Source: Leptodesmis sichuanensis A121
Lineage (GTDB): Bacteria > Cyanobacteriota > Cyanobacteriia > Leptolyngbyales > Leptolyngbyaceae
NCBI RefSeq assembly: GCF_021379005.1
Contig: NZ_CP075171.1
Span: 2,356,001-2,420,000, forward strand
Direction: 5' to 3'
Length of the DNA stretch: 64,000 nucleotides
Shown here: one piece after another, positions 29,301 to 39,769 of the stretch
Layout of the letters: each line of letters begins with the position of its first letter
Numbering within the stretch: position 1 is the first letter of the stretch
Notes under the pieces: model-generated
Told to the model about the DNA's origin: nothing
Databases searched by the model: none
What the model saw: the letters and a program-made list of their open reading frames with translations, nothing else
Program-made: the position numbers and the translations under genes

Positions 29301-30979
29301 AGTTGGGTGGAGAGGGACATCACCAGCCGTTCCCGGTAAGGGTCGATCGCCGGATTCGTCACCTGAGCAAAGCGCTGTTTGAAATAGTCGTACAGCAGGT
29401 GAGGTTTTTCGGACAGTACGGCCAGAGGAATGTCATCCCCCATACAGAAGGTTGGCTCTTTCCCCTGAGCCGCCATCTCCTGAATGATCATTTCCACATC
29501 TTCTGCTGTGTAACCAAAAGCGGTTTGACAGCGCAATAGAGCCTCCCCAGCCATCTTCGGTGCGACTTCTGCTGTCGTTTGGGGCTGCAATTCATAGCGA
29601 TACTGTTTCAACCATTGCCCATAGGGTTTAGCACTGGCAACCCGCTGTTTAATGTCCCAATTCTTCAGCAGTTCATGGGTTTCCAGATCGACGGAAATCA
29701 TCTGACCTGGGCCTAAGCGCCCCTTTTCCACAATTTCGGTTTCGGGAATATCGACGACTCCCGCTTCGGAGGCGACCACAATATAGCCATCACGGGTGAT
29801 GACATAGCGGGCCGGACGCAGCCCATTGCGATCGAGTGTCGCCCCCACCACTTTGCCATCACTGAACACCAGCAACGCAGGGCCATCCCAGGGTTCCTGC
29901 AGACCGCTGTAGTATTCGTAGAAGTCGATAATTTCAGGATGATCTGCCAGGTCGGGCTGATTCTTGTATGCCTCTGGCACCATGATCATCAGCGATTCCT
30001 GCGGACTGCGGCCCGATCGCACCAGCAGTTCAAACACATTGTCCAGGTTTGCGGAATCGCTGTTTTCGGCACGGACGGTGGGCATTAAATCCGGTAAGCG
30101 ATCGCCCCAGCAGGGATGAGCCAGATCCGCTTGCCGTGCCATCATCCAGTTGATATTGCCCAGCAGTGTATTAATTTCGCCGTTGTGTCCCAGAAGCCGC
30201 ATCGGTTGAGCCAGCGGCCACTTCGGCATGGTGTTGGTACTGAAGCGGCGGTGGTAGACAGCAAAAGAACTCTTGTAGTCAGGATGGCGTAAATCGGTGT
30301 AAAACTCGCCCAAAACGGCCGATCGCACCATGCCTTTGTAAACGATCGTACGGCAGGAGAAGGAGCAAATGTAGAAATTTTCAAAGGCTTGGGGATTGCC
30401 CACCGCTTTGGCTTCTACGGCCTGCAGCACTCGCTTCCGCACAAGATACAGTTGCCGCTCGATCTCATCTCCTGGCTTCTCGGAACGCACAAAGATCTGC
30501 TCAATCTGGGGCTGGTTTTCCCGCGCCTGCACTCCCAATACTTCTGGACGCACCGGAACCGTTCGCCAACCCAGTACCGTGGCTCCTTCTTCAACGATCG
30601 TTTGTTCCAGAAGCTGACGGGCGATCGCAGCCATTTCACTTTCCTGCGGCAAAAATACCATGCCTACCGCAATCTGCTCTGGATTCGTCAACGGCATATT
30701 GTTCGCCTTAAACCACTGGCTAAACAAGTCCCAGGGAATCGCCGTCATAATTCCTGCACCATCGCCAGAATCCTGGTCGGCACTACAGCCGCCTCGATGT
30801 TCTAAACAGGTCGCCGCCGCCAGCGCTTTTTCTACCAGATCATGACTGGCATTCGCTTTGGGTGTTGCAATAAATCCCACCCCACAGGCATCTCGCTCTT
30901 CGACCAGCCAGCGTTGCCCTTGAAACCCTCCGTTTACTTGAAATTGATGACTGTCCTGGTGTGCCGTTGTGTTACCCAT
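26318..30979 (-). CDS. gltB: Glutamate synthase large subunit, probably ferredoxin-dependent
   Basis: GOGAT makes two glutamates from glutamine and 2-oxoglutarate and works with glutamine synthetase in ammonium assimilation. The 1553-residue protein starts with a short propeptide followed by ERDACGVGF, where Cys32 is the likely N-terminal nucleophile of the glutaminase domain after cleavage. The central and FMN-binding (beta/alpha)8 domains follow, with GEGGEDP and the Fe-S cysteines in CHTNNCPVG. The C-terminal beta-helix has repeated G-x-x-G stretches. No small subunit gene (gltD) is adjacent, and length fits the plant-type ferredoxin enzyme (also called glsF). A strong SD is lacking before the ATG. 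Confidence 0.96.
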   Translation of the reverse strand: MGNTTAHQDSHQFQVNGGFQGQRWLVEERDACGVGFIATPKANASHDLVEKALAAATCLEHRGGCSADQDSGDGAGIMTAIPWDLFSQWFKANNMPLTNPEQIAVGMVFLPQESEMAAIARQLLEQTIVEEGATVLGWRTVPVRPEVLGVQARENQPQIEQIFVRSEKPGDEIERQLYLVRKRVLQAVEAKAVGNPQAFENFYICSFSCRTIVYKGMVRSAVLGEFYTDLRHPDYKSSFAVYHRRFSTNTMPKWPLAQPMRLLGHNGEINTLLGNINWMMARQADLAHPCWGDRLPDLMPTVRAENSDSANLDNVFELLVRSGRSPQESLMIMVPEAYKNQPDLADHPEIIDFYEYYSGLQEPWDGPALLVFSDGKVVGATLDRNGLRPARYVITRDGYIVVASEAGVVDIPETEIVEKGRLGPGQMISVDLETHELLKNWDIKQRVASAKPYGQWLKQYRYELQPQTTAEVAPKMAGEALLRCQTAFGYTAEDVEMIIQEMAAQGKEPTFCMGDDIPLAVLSEKPHLLYDYFKQRFAQVTNPAIDPYRERLVMSLSTQLGERGNILEEKPEFAHLLKLESPVLNDADLEQIRQSGFATADLSTLFAIASGPDGLHQAVKELCQKAAAAVRDGEKILILSDRVASDGSPAFVSAEYSYIPPLLAVGAVHHHLIRQGLRMKASLVVDTAQCWSTHHFACLTGFGASAVCPYLALETVRQWWADPKTQSFMERGKLKAISLEMAEINYRKSIEDGLLKILSKMGISLLSSYQGAQIFEAIGIGSDLLSLGFIGTASRLGGLTVADLAHEILAIHSRAFPELTIKKLENFGFVNYRPGGEYHINSPEMSKYLHKAVEEKSYDHYELYKRYMENRPLTALRDLLDFKSDRPSIPLEEVEPATEIVKRFCTGGMSLGALSREAHETLAIAMNRLGGRSNSGEGGEDPIRFKPLTDVDSAGLSPTLPHLKGLKNGDTASSAIKQIASGRFGVTPEYLMNAQQLEIKLAQGAKPGEGGQLPGTKVSPYIAMLRRSKPGVTLISPPPHHDIYSIEDLAQLIFDLHQINPQAQVSVKLVAEVGIGTIAAGVAKANADIIQISGHEGGTGASPLSSIKHAGSPWELGLTEVHRVLMQNQLRDRVILRVDGGLRTGWDVMMAALMGGEEFGFGSIAMIAEGCIMARICHTNNCPVGVASQKEELRKRFTGIPEYVVNFFLFVAEEVRSLLARLGYRTLNEVIGRADLLKMRKGVKLAKTQSLNLDCLTKLPDTRSDRSWLIHEEVHSNGPVLDDELLADPDIQAAIAQQGTVTKAVKVVNTDRTIGARLAGAIAKQYGNNGFSGQITLNCTGAVGQSFGAFNLPGLTLRLEGEANDYVGKGMHGGEIVIVPPAAATYQPSENVILGNTCLYGATGGTLYAAGQAGERFGVRNSQAQAVIEGAGDHCCEYMTGGVIVVLGKTGRNVGAGMTGGLAYFLDEDGSFQIKVNPENAKPQRIVSPVGEQQLKDLIQTHYDRTCSPKAKQILENWSEYLPKFWQLVPASEKDSPEVNPETAADRVLSPAI

Positions 30980-31360
30980 GAGATGATGTACTTCGCTGAT
31001 TAGGTTAGGTCAAAAATTTTTCTGAGACGATGGCGCGTTTCCTCACGCTACCGCTTGACAGCCTGAAGATCGGATTCTTCTTGAAGCAACAGTATTCTTT
31101 AAAAAAGAAAAATTGTTGCTGGGTTCAATGCTTTGCAGCCGAGAGACGCTTCACACAGATCACTATAAAGGGGATCTGGTGCTAAAAAAAGGATTCGCCA
31201 CAAACTGGGGCCTTTAAACATACCCGTAAAGGGGATCTGTGCAGAGTCCACCAGGAACCAAATCGTTGCACGAATGTCGAGTAATTCCTGTAGTGCTGGC
31301 ACCACCAACGAGTAGACTACTCACCGTGACAGGCCACACGTTTAAGCCTTCGGAATCATT
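30980..31360. other. Divergent intergenic region between gltB and the 31361 gene
   Basis: This 381-bp stretch should contain both promoters. TAAAGGGGATCTG is present twice (31166-31178 and 31227-31239), 61 bp apart, and could be a binding site for a regulator. No NtcA-type GTA-N8-TAC site and no coding sequence were found. Confidence 0.55.
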
Positions 31361-33235
31361 ATGCTCTTGTTCGATTTGTCCTACAGGTTGCTCCCTCGAC
31401 CCAGGCTACTGCTCCTTTGTGGAGTAGCATTTGGGGCTGCCCTGGTTAGCATTGTCGATGGCGGCCAACTGCATGTGGGAATGACCGAACCAGCGATCGC
31501 CCAACCGCTGCCAACTTCCCCATCGCCCACTCCTTCTATCCTATCTCCCACTCAAATGCCTGTGGGGGCAGCAACAGTCCAACAGGGAGCGCAGATTACC
31601 TTAAATGGTCGATCGATCGCGGTTCCCTGGATGCAGTGGCGATCACCCACAGGTGATCTCCGGACTGGAATCACCGATGCGGGGTTACAGAGCATCATGG
31701 GTATCCAATTCCTGAATACCGACAACGTAGCTCAACAGCCGTTTCAGTGGTTTGCCAGTACGGCCAGCTTGCCAACTCGCCTTACGTCCTCTCTCCGTTA
31801 CCTGGATATCACCGATCTGGCACAGCAGGCCGGATGGCAAATTCAGGCCAACTCCACTACTCTGGGAATTGCTACACCTGCCGCTCAAGTAACTGGAATT
31901 CGCCAGTCCAAACAGTCCTGGGGCGATCGCTGGGTAATTGAGGTCGATCGTCCCCTTCCCTGGCAGACGGATCTCCAGGGACAGGAACTAGTGCTGACTC
32001 TAGAAGCTCAGATCGATCCCGCCCTGGTGCAACCGTTAAAACCGCATTCCGGTACCGATCAACAATCCCTGAAACTGGAGTCAATTTCTACCCATCAGAA
32101 CCGCTTACGCCTGACCCTGCCCCCTGGCTTGCGGCCCCGCGTTTGGAGTACATCAGCCCCCGATCGCATCGTTATCGATATTCGCCCAGATAGCCTTGTA
32201 GAACAAAATATTTTATGGGCACCGGGGTTGCGCTGGCGACAGCAGATTGTCACCGTGGAAAATCGTCCCATGCCGGTGCAGTGGCTGGAAGTCAATCCCC
32301 GGCAGCCCGGACTCACTATGAAGCCGATCGTCCCTAATCCCACTTCCATGCTGGGAACGGCTCCCCTGGCCCAAACGGCTACCCAAAATCAGGTTGCGGC
32401 TGCCATCAATAGCGGATTTTTTAACCGGAATCGCCAACTGCCACTGGGTGCGATTCGTCAGGATGGGCAATGGTTATCTGGTCCAATTCTGAATCGGGGA
32501 GCGATCGCCTGGGATGGATCCGGTCATGCTCTGTTCGATCGGCTGACCCTCCAGGAAACTTTAATGACGAGCAATGGTCAACGATTACCCCTGACTCATT
32601 TGAACAGTGGCTATTTACAAGCAGGGATTGCTCGCTATACGAATCATTGGGGATCGACCTACACGCCTCTGTCAGACAATGAAATTGTGGTGACGGTGCA
32701 GACCAACCAGGTTTCTCAGCAACAGGCGATCGCCAAGGCAGGCACATCCCCTGTCCCCATTCCTACTGATGGTTATCTTTTGGTACTCCGCTCTAACCAG
32801 ACGGCAGCATCCCTTTTGCCCCCTGGTACTCCCCTGCAACTTGAATCTGCCACCAACCCGCCCACCTTCAACCAATTTCCCCACATCATCGGGGCTGGCC
32901 CGCTCTTGATACAAAACAGTCAAATCGTTCTCAATCCCCAGGCCGAGGGGTTTAGTCAGGCGTTCATTACAGAGATGGCTCCTCGTAGCGCGATCGGGCA
33001 AACCGCTAATGGGACATTTCTCCTGGTCACAGCCTACAGCCGTCTGGATGGCACGGAGTTATCCCTGATGGATATGGCGCAATTAATGCAGCAATTAGGG
33101 GCGATCGCGGCCTTAAATCTGGATGGGGGAAGTTCCAGTACGCTCTTTTTAGGAGGAGAGGTGCGCGATCGTCCCCCTCGCACCGCCGCTCGAGTTCACA
33201 ACGGTATTGGTATCTTTCTAGCTCCAAATCCTTGA
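31361..33235 (+). CDS. Exported phosphodiester glycosidase family protein (NAGPA/DUF2233-like)
   Basis: This 624-residue exported protein has a basic N-terminus and hydrophobic segment (LLLLCGVAFGAALVSIV) acting as signal or anchor. A Pro/Ser-rich linker follows, then a region of about 300 residues with beta-rich AMIN-like character. The C-terminal domain matches phosphodiester glycosidases: AAAINSGFFNRNRQLPLGAI, HIIGAGPLLI, MAPRSAIG and ALNLDGGSSSTLFLGG. The family includes the enzyme that uncovers mannose-6-phosphate in animals; bacterial substrates are unclear, and a role in envelope glycans is inference. Confidence 0.85.
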   Translation: MLLFDLSYRLLPRPRLLLLCGVAFGAALVSIVDGGQLHVGMTEPAIAQPLPTSPSPTPSILSPTQMPVGAATVQQGAQITLNGRSIAVPWMQWRSPTGDLRTGITDAGLQSIMGIQFLNTDNVAQQPFQWFASTASLPTRLTSSLRYLDITDLAQQAGWQIQANSTTLGIATPAAQVTGIRQSKQSWGDRWVIEVDRPLPWQTDLQGQELVLTLEAQIDPALVQPLKPHSGTDQQSLKLESISTHQNRLRLTLPPGLRPRVWSTSAPDRIVIDIRPDSLVEQNILWAPGLRWRQQIVTVENRPMPVQWLEVNPRQPGLTMKPIVPNPTSMLGTAPLAQTATQNQVAAAINSGFFNRNRQLPLGAIRQDGQWLSGPILNRGAIAWDGSGHALFDRLTLQETLMTSNGQRLPLTHLNSGYLQAGIARYTNHWGSTYTPLSDNEIVVTVQTNQVSQQQAIAKAGTSPVPIPTDGYLLVLRSNQTAASLLPPGTPLQLESATNPPTFNQFPHIIGAGPLLIQNSQIVLNPQAEGFSQAFITEMAPRSAIGQTANGTFLLVTAYSRLDGTELSLMDMAQLMQQLGAIAALNLDGGSSSTLFLGGEVRDRPPRTAARVHNGIGIFLAPNP

Positions 33236-33514
33236 GAAAAGGGGGAAGATCCACGTATTGAATACTCACGATCCATCATCCACTATTCACGCCATCAATA
33301 CTAAAATCCAAAATCTAAAATGCTACCCAGACGAATCATGAAATTTCCATCAATTTGAGTCTTCAGAGGCTGACATACCTGGGGGAAAGTTTGTTAATGT
33401 TACTGACGGATAAATTACTTTAATCTTTGCGTGTTGCTGATTGCGTTTCAATTCTCATATTTCGTCTACCCATTTCGAGTCTTTGGTGCTTTGAAAATTT
33501 AAATAACAGGACAT
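33236..33514. other. Intergenic region upstream of the cupin gene
   Basis: An AT-rich stretch with short repeated phrases (ATCCACTATTCACG, AAAATCCAAAATCTAAAATG) and GTTTGTTAATGTTACTG, which weakly resembles an RpaB-type site. No ORF is supported. The 66-nt structured repeat follows at 33515. Confidence 0.45.
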
Positions 33515-33580
33515 AAACCAAGTCCAGCTAGAGAACGGGCGTTTTCCGATCAGCGAAACTCTGACTCTGGACTTGGACAA
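33515..33580 (+). promoter_or_regulatory. 66-nt structured repeat, copy 1, 5' of the cupin gene
   Basis: The segment starts AAACCAAGTCCAG and ends CTGGACTTGGACAA; CCAAGTCCAG pairs perfectly with CTGGACTTGG. Inside, CGG and CCG can form a small hairpin with a 7-nt loop. A second copy of identical length lies at 34064-34129. It ends about 35 nt before the ribosome binding site of the cupin gene, which suggests a cis-acting RNA leader, or a small RNA gene. I could not match it to a known Rfam family. Confidence 0.6.
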
Positions 33581-33628
33581 GGTGTATTTTCAGAATTTCA
33601 ATTTTGTCAGTGCAAAGGAGAAAATATT

Positions 33629-34048
33629 GTGTCTTCAGCCCAAGAAGTTCAAGCCATGTCCGCAGTAGCTCTGGTCAGTCCTGCTGTTTCAAAAGGAGTA
33701 GCAGCAACGGAACTACGTCCCTGGGGATCATTTACAGTCCTGGAAGAAGGACGAGGATACAAAATCAAGCGGATCGAGGTAAAGCCCGGTCATCGGCTGA
33801 GTTTACAAATGCACCATCATCGGAGCGAACACTGGATTGTTGTTTCCGGCACGGCTAAGGTAATTTGTGGCGACAAGGAAGAAATTCTTCATAGCAATCA
33901 GTCAACTTATGTGCCTCAGTGTACAGCCCACCGTCTGGAAAATCCTGGTGTAATTCCCCTAGTGCTGATCGAAGTGCAAAACGGAGAGTACCTGGGGGAA
34001 GATGACATTATTCGTTTCCAAGATGACTATTCTCGGACACCCGCTTAG
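33629..34048 (+). CDS. Cupin protein, phosphomannose isomerase type II C-terminal-like
   Basis: The 139-residue protein has a single cupin resembling the C-terminal domain of bifunctional mannose-1-phosphate guanylyltransferase/phosphomannose isomerase. The features are RPWGSFTVLEEGRGYKIKRIEVKPGHRLSLQMHHHRSEHWIVVSG, with HHHRSEHW as the metal site, then VPQCTAHRLENPG. It would interconvert mannose-6-phosphate and fructose-6-phosphate if active. The start is GTG, supported by AAGGAG 8 nt upstream. It is flanked on both sides by copies of the 66-nt structured repeat. Confidence 0.88.
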   Translation: MSSAQEVQAMSAVALVSPAVSKGVAATELRPWGSFTVLEEGRGYKIKRIEVKPGHRLSLQMHHHRSEHWIVVSGTAKVICGDKEEILHSNQSTYVPQCTAHRLENPGVIPLVLIEVQNGEYLGEDDIIRFQDDYSRTPA

Positions 34049-34063
34049 GCCAAATTGGGATCT

Positions 34064-34129
34064 AAACCAAGTCCAGCTAGAGAACGGTTATTTGCCGACA
34101 AGAGAAACTGCGATTCTGAACTTGGACAA
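34064..34129 (+). promoter_or_regulatory. 66-nt structured repeat, copy 2, 5' of the Fe-S carrier gene
   Basis: It is the same length as copy 1 and identical over the first 24 nt (AAACCAAGTCCAGCTAGAGA and four more). The outer stem is kept with one C-A mismatch (CCAAGTCCAG with CTGAACTTGG), and CGG-loop-CCG is kept although the loop sequence changed. It lies 15 nt after the cupin stop and 111 nt before the next gene. Confidence 0.6.
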
Positions 34130-34240
34130 ATTTAAATATTTGTTACGAGAAAAGATGGGGAAGAGAAATACAAGCTCTCTTCCCTTGATGCTTTCTATGC
34201 ATTGATTGCGAGGAGTAGCTGATTCTGAGAGAATTGAGCC

Positions 34241-34567
34241 ATGATTCAGCTAAGTCCAACGGCCACGATCGAAATTCTCAGATTACGCGCCAAAAGTCAG
34301 GAACCCGATCCAAAGTTACGGATCGCAGTCGTCAGCGGTGGGTGTCTGTCGCTATCCTATTCGCTCTCCTTCGATAGTGGAGAACAGCCGGGAGATCAAA
34401 CCTATCGCTGTAACGAGATCACGGTATTGATTAACTCCAAAGCTTTGCCCTATGTGGATGGGCTTGTCATTGATTACTCAGAAGACTTGATGGGGGGTGG
34501 ATTTCGCTTCCACAATCCCAATGCACTGCAAACCTGCAGTTGCGGCAACTCTTTTGCCATTGGCTAG
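34241..34567 (+). CDS. HesB/IscA/SufA-type iron-sulfur carrier
   Basis: A-type carriers bind and deliver Fe-S clusters during assembly. The 108-residue protein has the three conserved cysteines: one in SGGCLSLSYSL and two in the C-terminal TCSCGNSF motif, with YVDGLVIDYSEDLMGGGF between them. Length is normal. It could be called SufA or IscA; the sequence alone does not decide. It is preceded by copy 2 of the 66-nt repeat and followed by the str operon. Confidence 0.93.
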   Translation: MIQLSPTATIEILRLRAKSQEPDPKLRIAVVSGGCLSLSYSLSFDSGEQPGDQTYRCNEITVLINSKALPYVDGLVIDYSEDLMGGGFRFHNPNALQTCSCGNSFAIG

Positions 34568-34630
34568 TGGAGAAGCTAAAAACGACCTGTCCCCTTTCTT
34601 CTATGGAACAGTTAAAAATTTAGATTGACA

Positions 34631-34660
34631 TTGACTCGTTAGGGTTGGTACCCTGGTAAT
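34631..34660 (+). promoter_or_regulatory. Possible promoter of the str operon
   Basis: TTGACT at 34631-34636 lies 18 nt upstream of GGTAAT (34655-34660, with TG before it). An overlapping TTGACA at 34625 has no matching -10. The site is 42 nt before rpsL. Prediction is from consensus only. Confidence 0.35.
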
Positions 34661-34701
34661 TTGGAAAAAGTTAGAAGGGATACCGCCGCGTATAGTCAGA
34701 C

Positions 34702-35073
34702 ATGCCCACTATCCAGCAACTTATTCGTAGTGAACGCGAAAAATTAATCAAGAAGACAAAATCTCCAGCTCTCAAGAGCTGCCCCCAGCGCCGTGGAGTT
34801 TGCACCCGGGTCTACACCACAACGCCCAAGAAGCCCAACTCCGCTCTACGTAAAGTGGCACGGGTTCGGCTAACATCCGGGTTTGAAGTAACAGCTTATA
34901 TTCCTGGGATTGGGCATAACCTGCAAGAGCACTCAGTCGTTATGATCCGAGGCGGTCGGGTAAAAGATTTGCCCGGTGTTCGATACCATATTATTCGTGG
35001 AACGCTGGATACGGCTGGTGTGAAGGATCGTAAACAGGGCCGTTCTAAGTACGGGGCCAAGCGTCCTAAGTAA
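34702..35073 (+). CDS. rpsL: 30S ribosomal protein S12
   Basis: S12 lies at the decoding centre and helps control translational accuracy. The 123-residue protein has the typical start [33 protein letters not shown] (the streptomycin-region lysine is present), and [20 protein letters not shown]. First gene of the str operon rpsL-rpsG-fusA-tuf-rpsJ. Confidence 0.99.
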   Translation: MPTIQQLIRSEREKLIKKTKSPALKSCPQRRGVCTRVYTTTPKKPNSALRKVARVRLTSGFEVTAYIPGIGHNLQEHSVVMIRGGRVKDLPGVRYHIIRGTLDTAGVKDRKQGRSKYGAKRPK

Positions 35074-35248
35074 GCCGTGATGGTGCTGTAATCCCTCCTA
35101 ATTCTGGTATATCAATCAGGTTTTACCTCTATTGCCCAAGTTTGGGTTGATGTCAGACCTGGATTTTAGAATGAGTGATGGGAGTTGTCTTCTAGTTTGT
35201 TGGTTTGTTGTAGTTCTTCAACACAGTCTCTGTTGCTAAAGGTTACCT

Positions 35249-35719
35249 ATGTCCCGTCGTACTGTTATTCAAAAGCGCCCAATTCCGTCTGATCCGGTCT
35301 ACAACTCCCGGCTGGTAACAATGATGGCACGGCGGATTATGAGAAGCGGCAAGAAGTCTCTGGCCACCCGAATTGTTTACGATGCCTTTAAAACCATTGA
35401 GCAACGCACTGGCTCTGACCCGATCGAGGTGTTTGAGCAAGCCGTTAAAAATGCGACTCCATTGGTTGAGGTGAAAGCTCGTCGGGTTGGTGGAGCCACC
35501 TATCAGGTTCCCGTTGAGGTGCGTTCCGATCGGGGAACTGCTTTAGCGCTTCGCTGGTTGATCCAATTTGCGCGTCAGCGCACTGGTAAGTCAATGGCCA
35601 GTAAGCTGGCAAATGAGTTGATGGATGCGGCTAATCAAACAGGCAGTGCCATCCGGAAGCGTGAAGAAACGCATAGAATGGCAGAGGCGAATAAGGCGTT
35701 TGCTCACTATCGCTACTAA
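35249..35719 (+). CDS. rpsG: 30S ribosomal protein S7
   Basis: S7 organises the head of the 30S subunit around the 3' domain of 16S rRNA. The 156-residue protein shows [55 protein letters not shown] and a C-terminal [20 protein letters not shown]. Second gene of the str operon; the 175-bp gap after rpsL is longer than usual but holds no ORF. Confidence 0.99.
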   Translation: MSRRTVIQKRPIPSDPVYNSRLVTMMARRIMRSGKKSLATRIVYDAFKTIEQRTGSDPIEVFEQAVKNATPLVEVKARRVGGATYQVPVEVRSDRGTALALRWLIQFARQRTGKSMASKLANELMDAANQTGSAIRKREETHRMAEANKAFAHYRY

Positions 35720-35819
35720 GTGCCCACCACCAGTTGCAAGCTCACACTTGTAAGCAAAAAGTATAAAATCTTAACAGAAGCAGTAAGGAATTTCTGCGGC
35801 AGAGACTAAGGAGGTAGCT

Positions 35820-37940
35820 GTGCCACGTACTGTCCCGCTCGATAGAGTCCGAAATATTGGTATTGCTGCGCATATTGATGCGGGTAAGACCACCACAACT
35901 GAGCGTATTTTGTTTTATTCTGGCGTGGTTCACAAAATGGGTGAAGTCCACGAGGGAACTGCCGTAACGGATTGGATGGAGCAGGAGCGGGAGCGTGGAA
36001 TCACGATTACGGCTGCTGCGATCAGTACATCCTGGACTCGGCGCGATCCCGAAAATCCCACTCAGCCTCTAGCTGGGGAACCGGAATACAAGATCAATAT
36101 TATTGATACCCCTGGACACGTAGACTTCACGATCGAAGTTGAGCGTTCCATGCGGGTACTGGATGGAGTGATCACGGTACTTTGTTCCGTTGGTGGTGTC
36201 CAACCCCAGACTGAAACGGTGTGGCGGCAAGCCGATCGCTATAAAGTTCCCCGAATCGTCTTCGTCAACAAGATGGATCGGACGGGCGCGAACTTCTTTA
36301 AGGTATACGAGCAAGTGCGCGATCGCTTGCGTGCCAATGCTGTGCCTATCCAGCTTCCGATTGGTAGCGAAGATAATCTGGAGGGGATTGTCGATCTGGT
36401 ACGGATGCGGGCCTACCTGTATACCAATGATTTGGGAACTGATATTAAAGAGGCTCCTATTCCAGATGGCATCAAACATCTGGCGGATGAGTATCGGCTC
36501 AAGTTAGTCGAGTCGGTGGCCGAAACCGATGATGAGTTGACTGAGAAATACCTTGAAGGCGAAGAGTTAACCGAAGCGGAAATCAAGGCTGCTCTACGGA
36601 AAGGAACGCTGGAAGGCACGATCGTTCCCATGCTCTGTGGGTCTGCCTTCAAAAACAAAGGGGTGCAATTGCTGCTAGATGCGGTGATTGACTATCTTCC
36701 CGCACCGATCGATGTTCCTCCCATTCAAGGCACCACTCCTAACGGAGAAACGGTTGAGCGCACCGCAGATGACAATCAACCCCTGTCAGCTCTGGCCTTC
36801 AAGATCATGGCGGATCCTTACGGTCGGCTGACCTTCATTCGGGTATACTCCGGTGTGTTGCAGAAGGGCAGTTATGTGCTCAACTCCGCCAAGAACAAGA
36901 AAGAGCGGATCTCTCGCTTGATTGTTTTGAAGGCAGACGATCGCATTGAAGTGGATGAATTGCGGGCAGGAGATTTGGGAGCCGCTCTCGGTCTGAAAGA
37001 TACCTTTACTGGGGACACTCTCTGCGATGACAGTGCTCCAGTCATTCTGGAATCCCTATTCATTCCCGAACCTGTGATTTCTGTAGCGGTCGAACCTAAG
37101 ACCAAACAGGATATGGAGAAGCTATCCAAGGCTCTGCAATCTCTGTCTGAAGAAGATCCAACCTTCCGCGTCAGTGTGGATCAGGAAACCAATCAGACGG
37201 TAATTTCAGGCATGGGTGAATTGCACCTGGATATTCTGGTCGATCGGATGCGCCGGGAATTTAAGGTCGAGGCTAATGTTGGCGCGCCTCAGGTAGCCTA
37301 CCGTGAAACAATCCGCAAACCTGTTCGGGCTGAGGGCAAGTTTGTGCGTCAAAGTGGCGGTAAAGGACAGTACGGCCACGTGGTGATTGAACTGGAACCT
37401 GGGGAACCCGGTAGCGGATTTGAGTTCGTCTCGAAAATTGTTGGTGGCGTGGTTCCGAAGGAATACATTGCCCCAGCGGAACAAGGGATGCGAGAGGCTT
37501 GCGAGTCTGGAATCCTTGCTGGTTATCCAGTGATCGACCTCAAAGCAACCCTCGTGGATGGGTCTTATCACGATGTGGACTCTTCTGAAATGGCTTTCAA
37601 AATTGCTGGTTCTATGGCAATTAAGGAAGCTGTAATGAAGGCTGCTCCCGTGTTACTGGAACCCATGATGAAAGTTGAAGTGGAAGTCCCTGACGATTTT
37701 GTTGGTAACGTCATTGGTGACCTCAATTCCCGCAGAGGGCAGATTGAAGGCCAGGACAACGTCAACGGAATTGCCAAAGTAGCCGCAAAGGTTCCATTGG
37801 CGAATATGTTTGGATATGCTACTGATATCCGAACTAAGACTCAGGGACGGGGTGTCTTCACGATGGAATTCAGCAACTATGATGAAGTCCCCCGAAATGA
37901 AGCTGAGACGATCATCGCAAAGAGCAAAGGGAACGCATAA
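35820..37940 (+). CDS. fusA: Elongation factor G
   Basis: EF-G drives GTP-dependent translocation of the ribosome. The 706-residue protein has G1 [14 protein letters not shown]3 [10 protein letters not shown]4 NKMDRTG and the C-terminal domains containing [25 protein letters not shown] and [10 protein letters not shown]. It starts with GTG at 35820 after a near-perfect AAGGAGGT. The stop codon lies in the first copy of a 14-bp direct repeat shared with the tuf leader. Confidence 0.99.
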   Translation: MPRTVPLDRVRNIGIAAHIDAGKTTTTERILFYSGVVHKMGEVHEGTAVTDWMEQERERGITITAAAISTSWTRRDPENPTQPLAGEPEYKINIIDTPGHVDFTIEVERSMRVLDGVITVLCSVGGVQPQTETVWRQADRYKVPRIVFVNKMDRTGANFFKVYEQVRDRLRANAVPIQLPIGSEDNLEGIVDLVRMRAYLYTNDLGTDIKEAPIPDGIKHLADEYRLKLVESVAETDDELTEKYLEGEELTEAEIKAALRKGTLEGTIVPMLCGSAFKNKGVQLLLDAVIDYLPAPIDVPPIQGTTPNGETVERTADDNQPLSALAFKIMADPYGRLTFIRVYSGVLQKGSYVLNSAKNKKERISRLIVLKADDRIEVDELRAGDLGAALGLKDTFTGDTLCDDSAPVILESLFIPEPVISVAVEPKTKQDMEKLSKALQSLSEEDPTFRVSVDQETNQTVISGMGELHLDILVDRMRREFKVEANVGAPQVAYRETIRKPVRAEGKFVRQSGGKGQYGHVVIELEPGEPGSGFEFVSKIVGGVVPKEYIAPAEQGMREACESGILAGYPVIDLKATLVDGSYHDVDSSEMAFKIAGSMAIKEAVMKAAPVLLEPMMKVEVEVPDDFVGNVIGDLNSRRGQIEGQDNVNGIAKVAAKVPLANMFGYATDIRTKTQGRGVFTMEFSNYDEVPRNEAETIIAKSKGNA

Positions 37941-37963
37941 TCAGGAAAAGGAACGCATAATCA
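37930..37963 (+). repeat. Tandem 14-bp repeat at the fusA-tuf junction
   Basis: GGAACGCATAATCA occurs at 37930-37943 and 37950-37963. The first copy contains the fusA stop (TAA). The second supplies the GGAA just before the tuf start. Confidence 0.9.
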
Positions 37964-39193
37964 ATGGCACGCGCAAAGTTTGAACGGACAAAACCCCACG
38001 TCAACATCGGTACGATCGGTCACGTTGACCACGGCAAAACCACGCTGACAGCAGCAATTACGATGACCCTGGCCGCCAATGGTCAGGCGGCAGCGAAGAA
38101 GTATGATGAAATCGATGCTGCCCCTGAAGAAAAAGCACGGGGGATTACGATCAATACCGCTCACGTAGAGTATGAGACGGACGCTCGGCACTATGCCCAC
38201 GTTGACTGCCCCGGACACGCAGACTATGTGAAGAACATGATCACGGGTGCGGCTCAAATGGACGGAGCCATTCTCGTGGTTTCCGCAGCCGATGGCCCCA
38301 TGCCTCAAACTCGTGAACACATTCTGTTGGCGCGTCAGGTCGGTGTCCCTCGTCTGGTCGTGTTCCTGAACAAGAAGGACATGGTGGATGATGAAGAACT
38401 GCTGGAACTGGTTGAACTCGAAGTCCGCGAATTGTTAAGCTCCTACGACTTCCCTGGGGATGAAATTCCAATCATTGCTGGTTCGGCTCTCCAGGCTCTG
38501 GAAGCGATGACGGCTAACCCCAAAACCCAGAAGGGTGAAAACGAGTGGGTCGATGCCATCTACCAGTTGATGGATGCTGTAGATGAATACATTCCCACTC
38601 CTGAGCGGGATGTTGATAAGCCCTTCTTGATGGCTGTTGAAGACGTATTCTCGATTACTGGTCGGGGTACAGTTGCAACTGGTCGGATCGAACGGGGTAA
38701 AGTCAAGATTTCGGATGAGGTGGAAATCGTTGGCATTCGACCCACCCGTAAGTCAGTTGTGACCGGGATTGAAATGTTCAAGAAAAGCCTGGAAGAAGGG
38801 ATGGCTGGCGATAACGCTGGGATCCTACTCCGGGGGATTCAGAAGACTGATATTGAGCGTGGTATGGTGCTGGCAAAACCCGGTTCCATTACCCCTCATA
38901 CCAAGTTTGAGTCTGAAGTCTACATTCTCAAGAAAGAAGAAGGTGGTCGTCACACTCCTTTCTTCCCTGGTTACAAGCCCCAGTTCTATGTACGGACGAC
39001 TGATGTAACTGGCACCATCAGCGACTTCACCACGGATGAAGGCGGCGAAGCTGAAATGGTGATGCCCGGTGACCGCATCAAGATGACTGTGGAACTGATC
39101 AACCCGATCGCGATCGAGCAAGGGATGCGCTTTGCTATTCGCGAAGGTGGCCGGACTGTGGGTGCAGGTGTAGTATCCAAGATCCTCAAGTAA
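37964..39193 (+). CDS. tuf: Elongation factor Tu
   Basis: EF-Tu delivers aminoacyl-tRNA to the ribosome in the GTP form. The 409-residue protein has [13 protein letters not shown] (G1), [22 protein letters not shown] (G3) and [23 protein letters not shown] (G4 region). The beta-barrel domains end in [18 protein letters not shown]. Length is normal for cyanobacterial EF-Tu. It lies 23 bp after fusA and is followed by a GTAGAGACGTT palindrome. Confidence 0.99.
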   Translation: MARAKFERTKPHVNIGTIGHVDHGKTTLTAAITMTLAANGQAAAKKYDEIDAAPEEKARGITINTAHVEYETDARHYAHVDCPGHADYVKNMITGAAQMDGAILVVSAADGPMPQTREHILLARQVGVPRLVVFLNKKDMVDDEELLELVELEVRELLSSYDFPGDEIPIIAGSALQALEAMTANPKTQKGENEWVDAIYQLMDAVDEYIPTPERDVDKPFLMAVEDVFSITGRGTVATGRIERGKVKISDEVEIVGIRPTRKSVVTGIEMFKKSLEEGMAGDNAGILLRGIQKTDIERGMVLAKPGSITPHTKFESEVYILKKEEGGRHTPFFPGYKPQFYVRTTDVTGTISDFTTDEGGEAEMVMPGDRIKMTVELINPIAIEQGMRFAIREGGRTVGAGVVSKILK

Positions 39194-39206
39194 CCCACCA
39201 AATTGT

Positions 39207-39235
39207 GTAGAGACGTTCCTCCGGAGCGTCTCTAC
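39207..39235. repeat. Dispersed palindrome, GTAGAGACGTT type (copy 2)
   Basis: GTAGAGACGTTCC and GGAGCGTCTCTAC form a near-perfect hairpin 14 bp after the tuf stop. Same family as the copies at 18865-18893 and 47312-47340. Here it may attenuate transcription between tuf and rpsJ. Confidence 0.85.
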
Positions 39236-39386
39236 GCCTCTCCTACAGGCATTTCTGCATTAAATTTGTGACATTTCTTGAGTATTGACTTTAGCCAGTG
39301 AGACAGCATTGCTCAAGTGCTTGTAACTCACTCGCTACAATCAATTCTCGTGTTCAGAACCTTGACAATTCATTTGGTGAACATTG

Positions 39387-39704
39387 ATGGCAACTATTCA
39401 ACAGCAAAAGATTCGTATTCGCCTGAAAGCATTTGATCGTCGGCTTTTAGATACCTCATGCGAAAAGATTGTAGACACGGCAAACCGCACCAACGCCACC
39501 GCGATCGGACCCATTCCCCTACCCACCAAACGCCGGATCTATTGCGTTCTGCGTTCTCCCCACGTGGATAAAGACTCACGAGAGCACTTTGAAACCCGTA
39601 CCCATCATCGCATTATTGATATTTACCAGCCCTCTTCTAAGACGATCGATGCTCTGATGAAACTTGACCTTCCGGCTGGGGTAGACATCGAAGTTAAACT
39701 CTAA
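39387..39704 (+). CDS. rpsJ: 30S ribosomal protein S10
   Basis: S10 is part of the 30S head and, as NusE, also binds NusB in antitermination complexes. The 105-residue protein starts [22 protein letters not shown] and contains [37 protein letters not shown] three bases upstream is in frame but the ATG at 39387 is the conventional start. Last gene of the str operon in cyanobacterial order. Confidence 0.99.
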   Translation: MATIQQQKIRIRLKAFDRRLLDTSCEKIVDTANRTNATAIGPIPLPTKRRIYCVLRSPHVDKDSREHFETRTHHRIIDIYQPSSKTIDALMKLDLPAGVDIEVKL

Positions 39705-39724
39705 GTATCCCAGAAAGTATCTCA

Positions 39725-39755
39725 GAACCCCGAAATCTAAAAAGTTTCGGGGTTC
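39725..39755. terminator. Bidirectional terminator between rpsJ and the SPOR-domain gene
   Basis: GAACCCCGAAA pairs perfectly with TTTCGGGGTTC across a 9-nt loop, followed by TTGG on + . It separates the rightward str operon from the converging gene at 39770. Confidence 0.8.
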
Positions 39756-39769
39756 TTGGCCTAACGCCT

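Noticed and set aside
30980-31110. Possible glutamine (glnA-type) riboswitch before gltB, because GAGGAAACGCGCC resembles part of that motif
   Set aside because: The required 5' CGUU arm and GGAAGUARG element are not present in the right order, and GCGT/ACGC forms only a simple hairpin.
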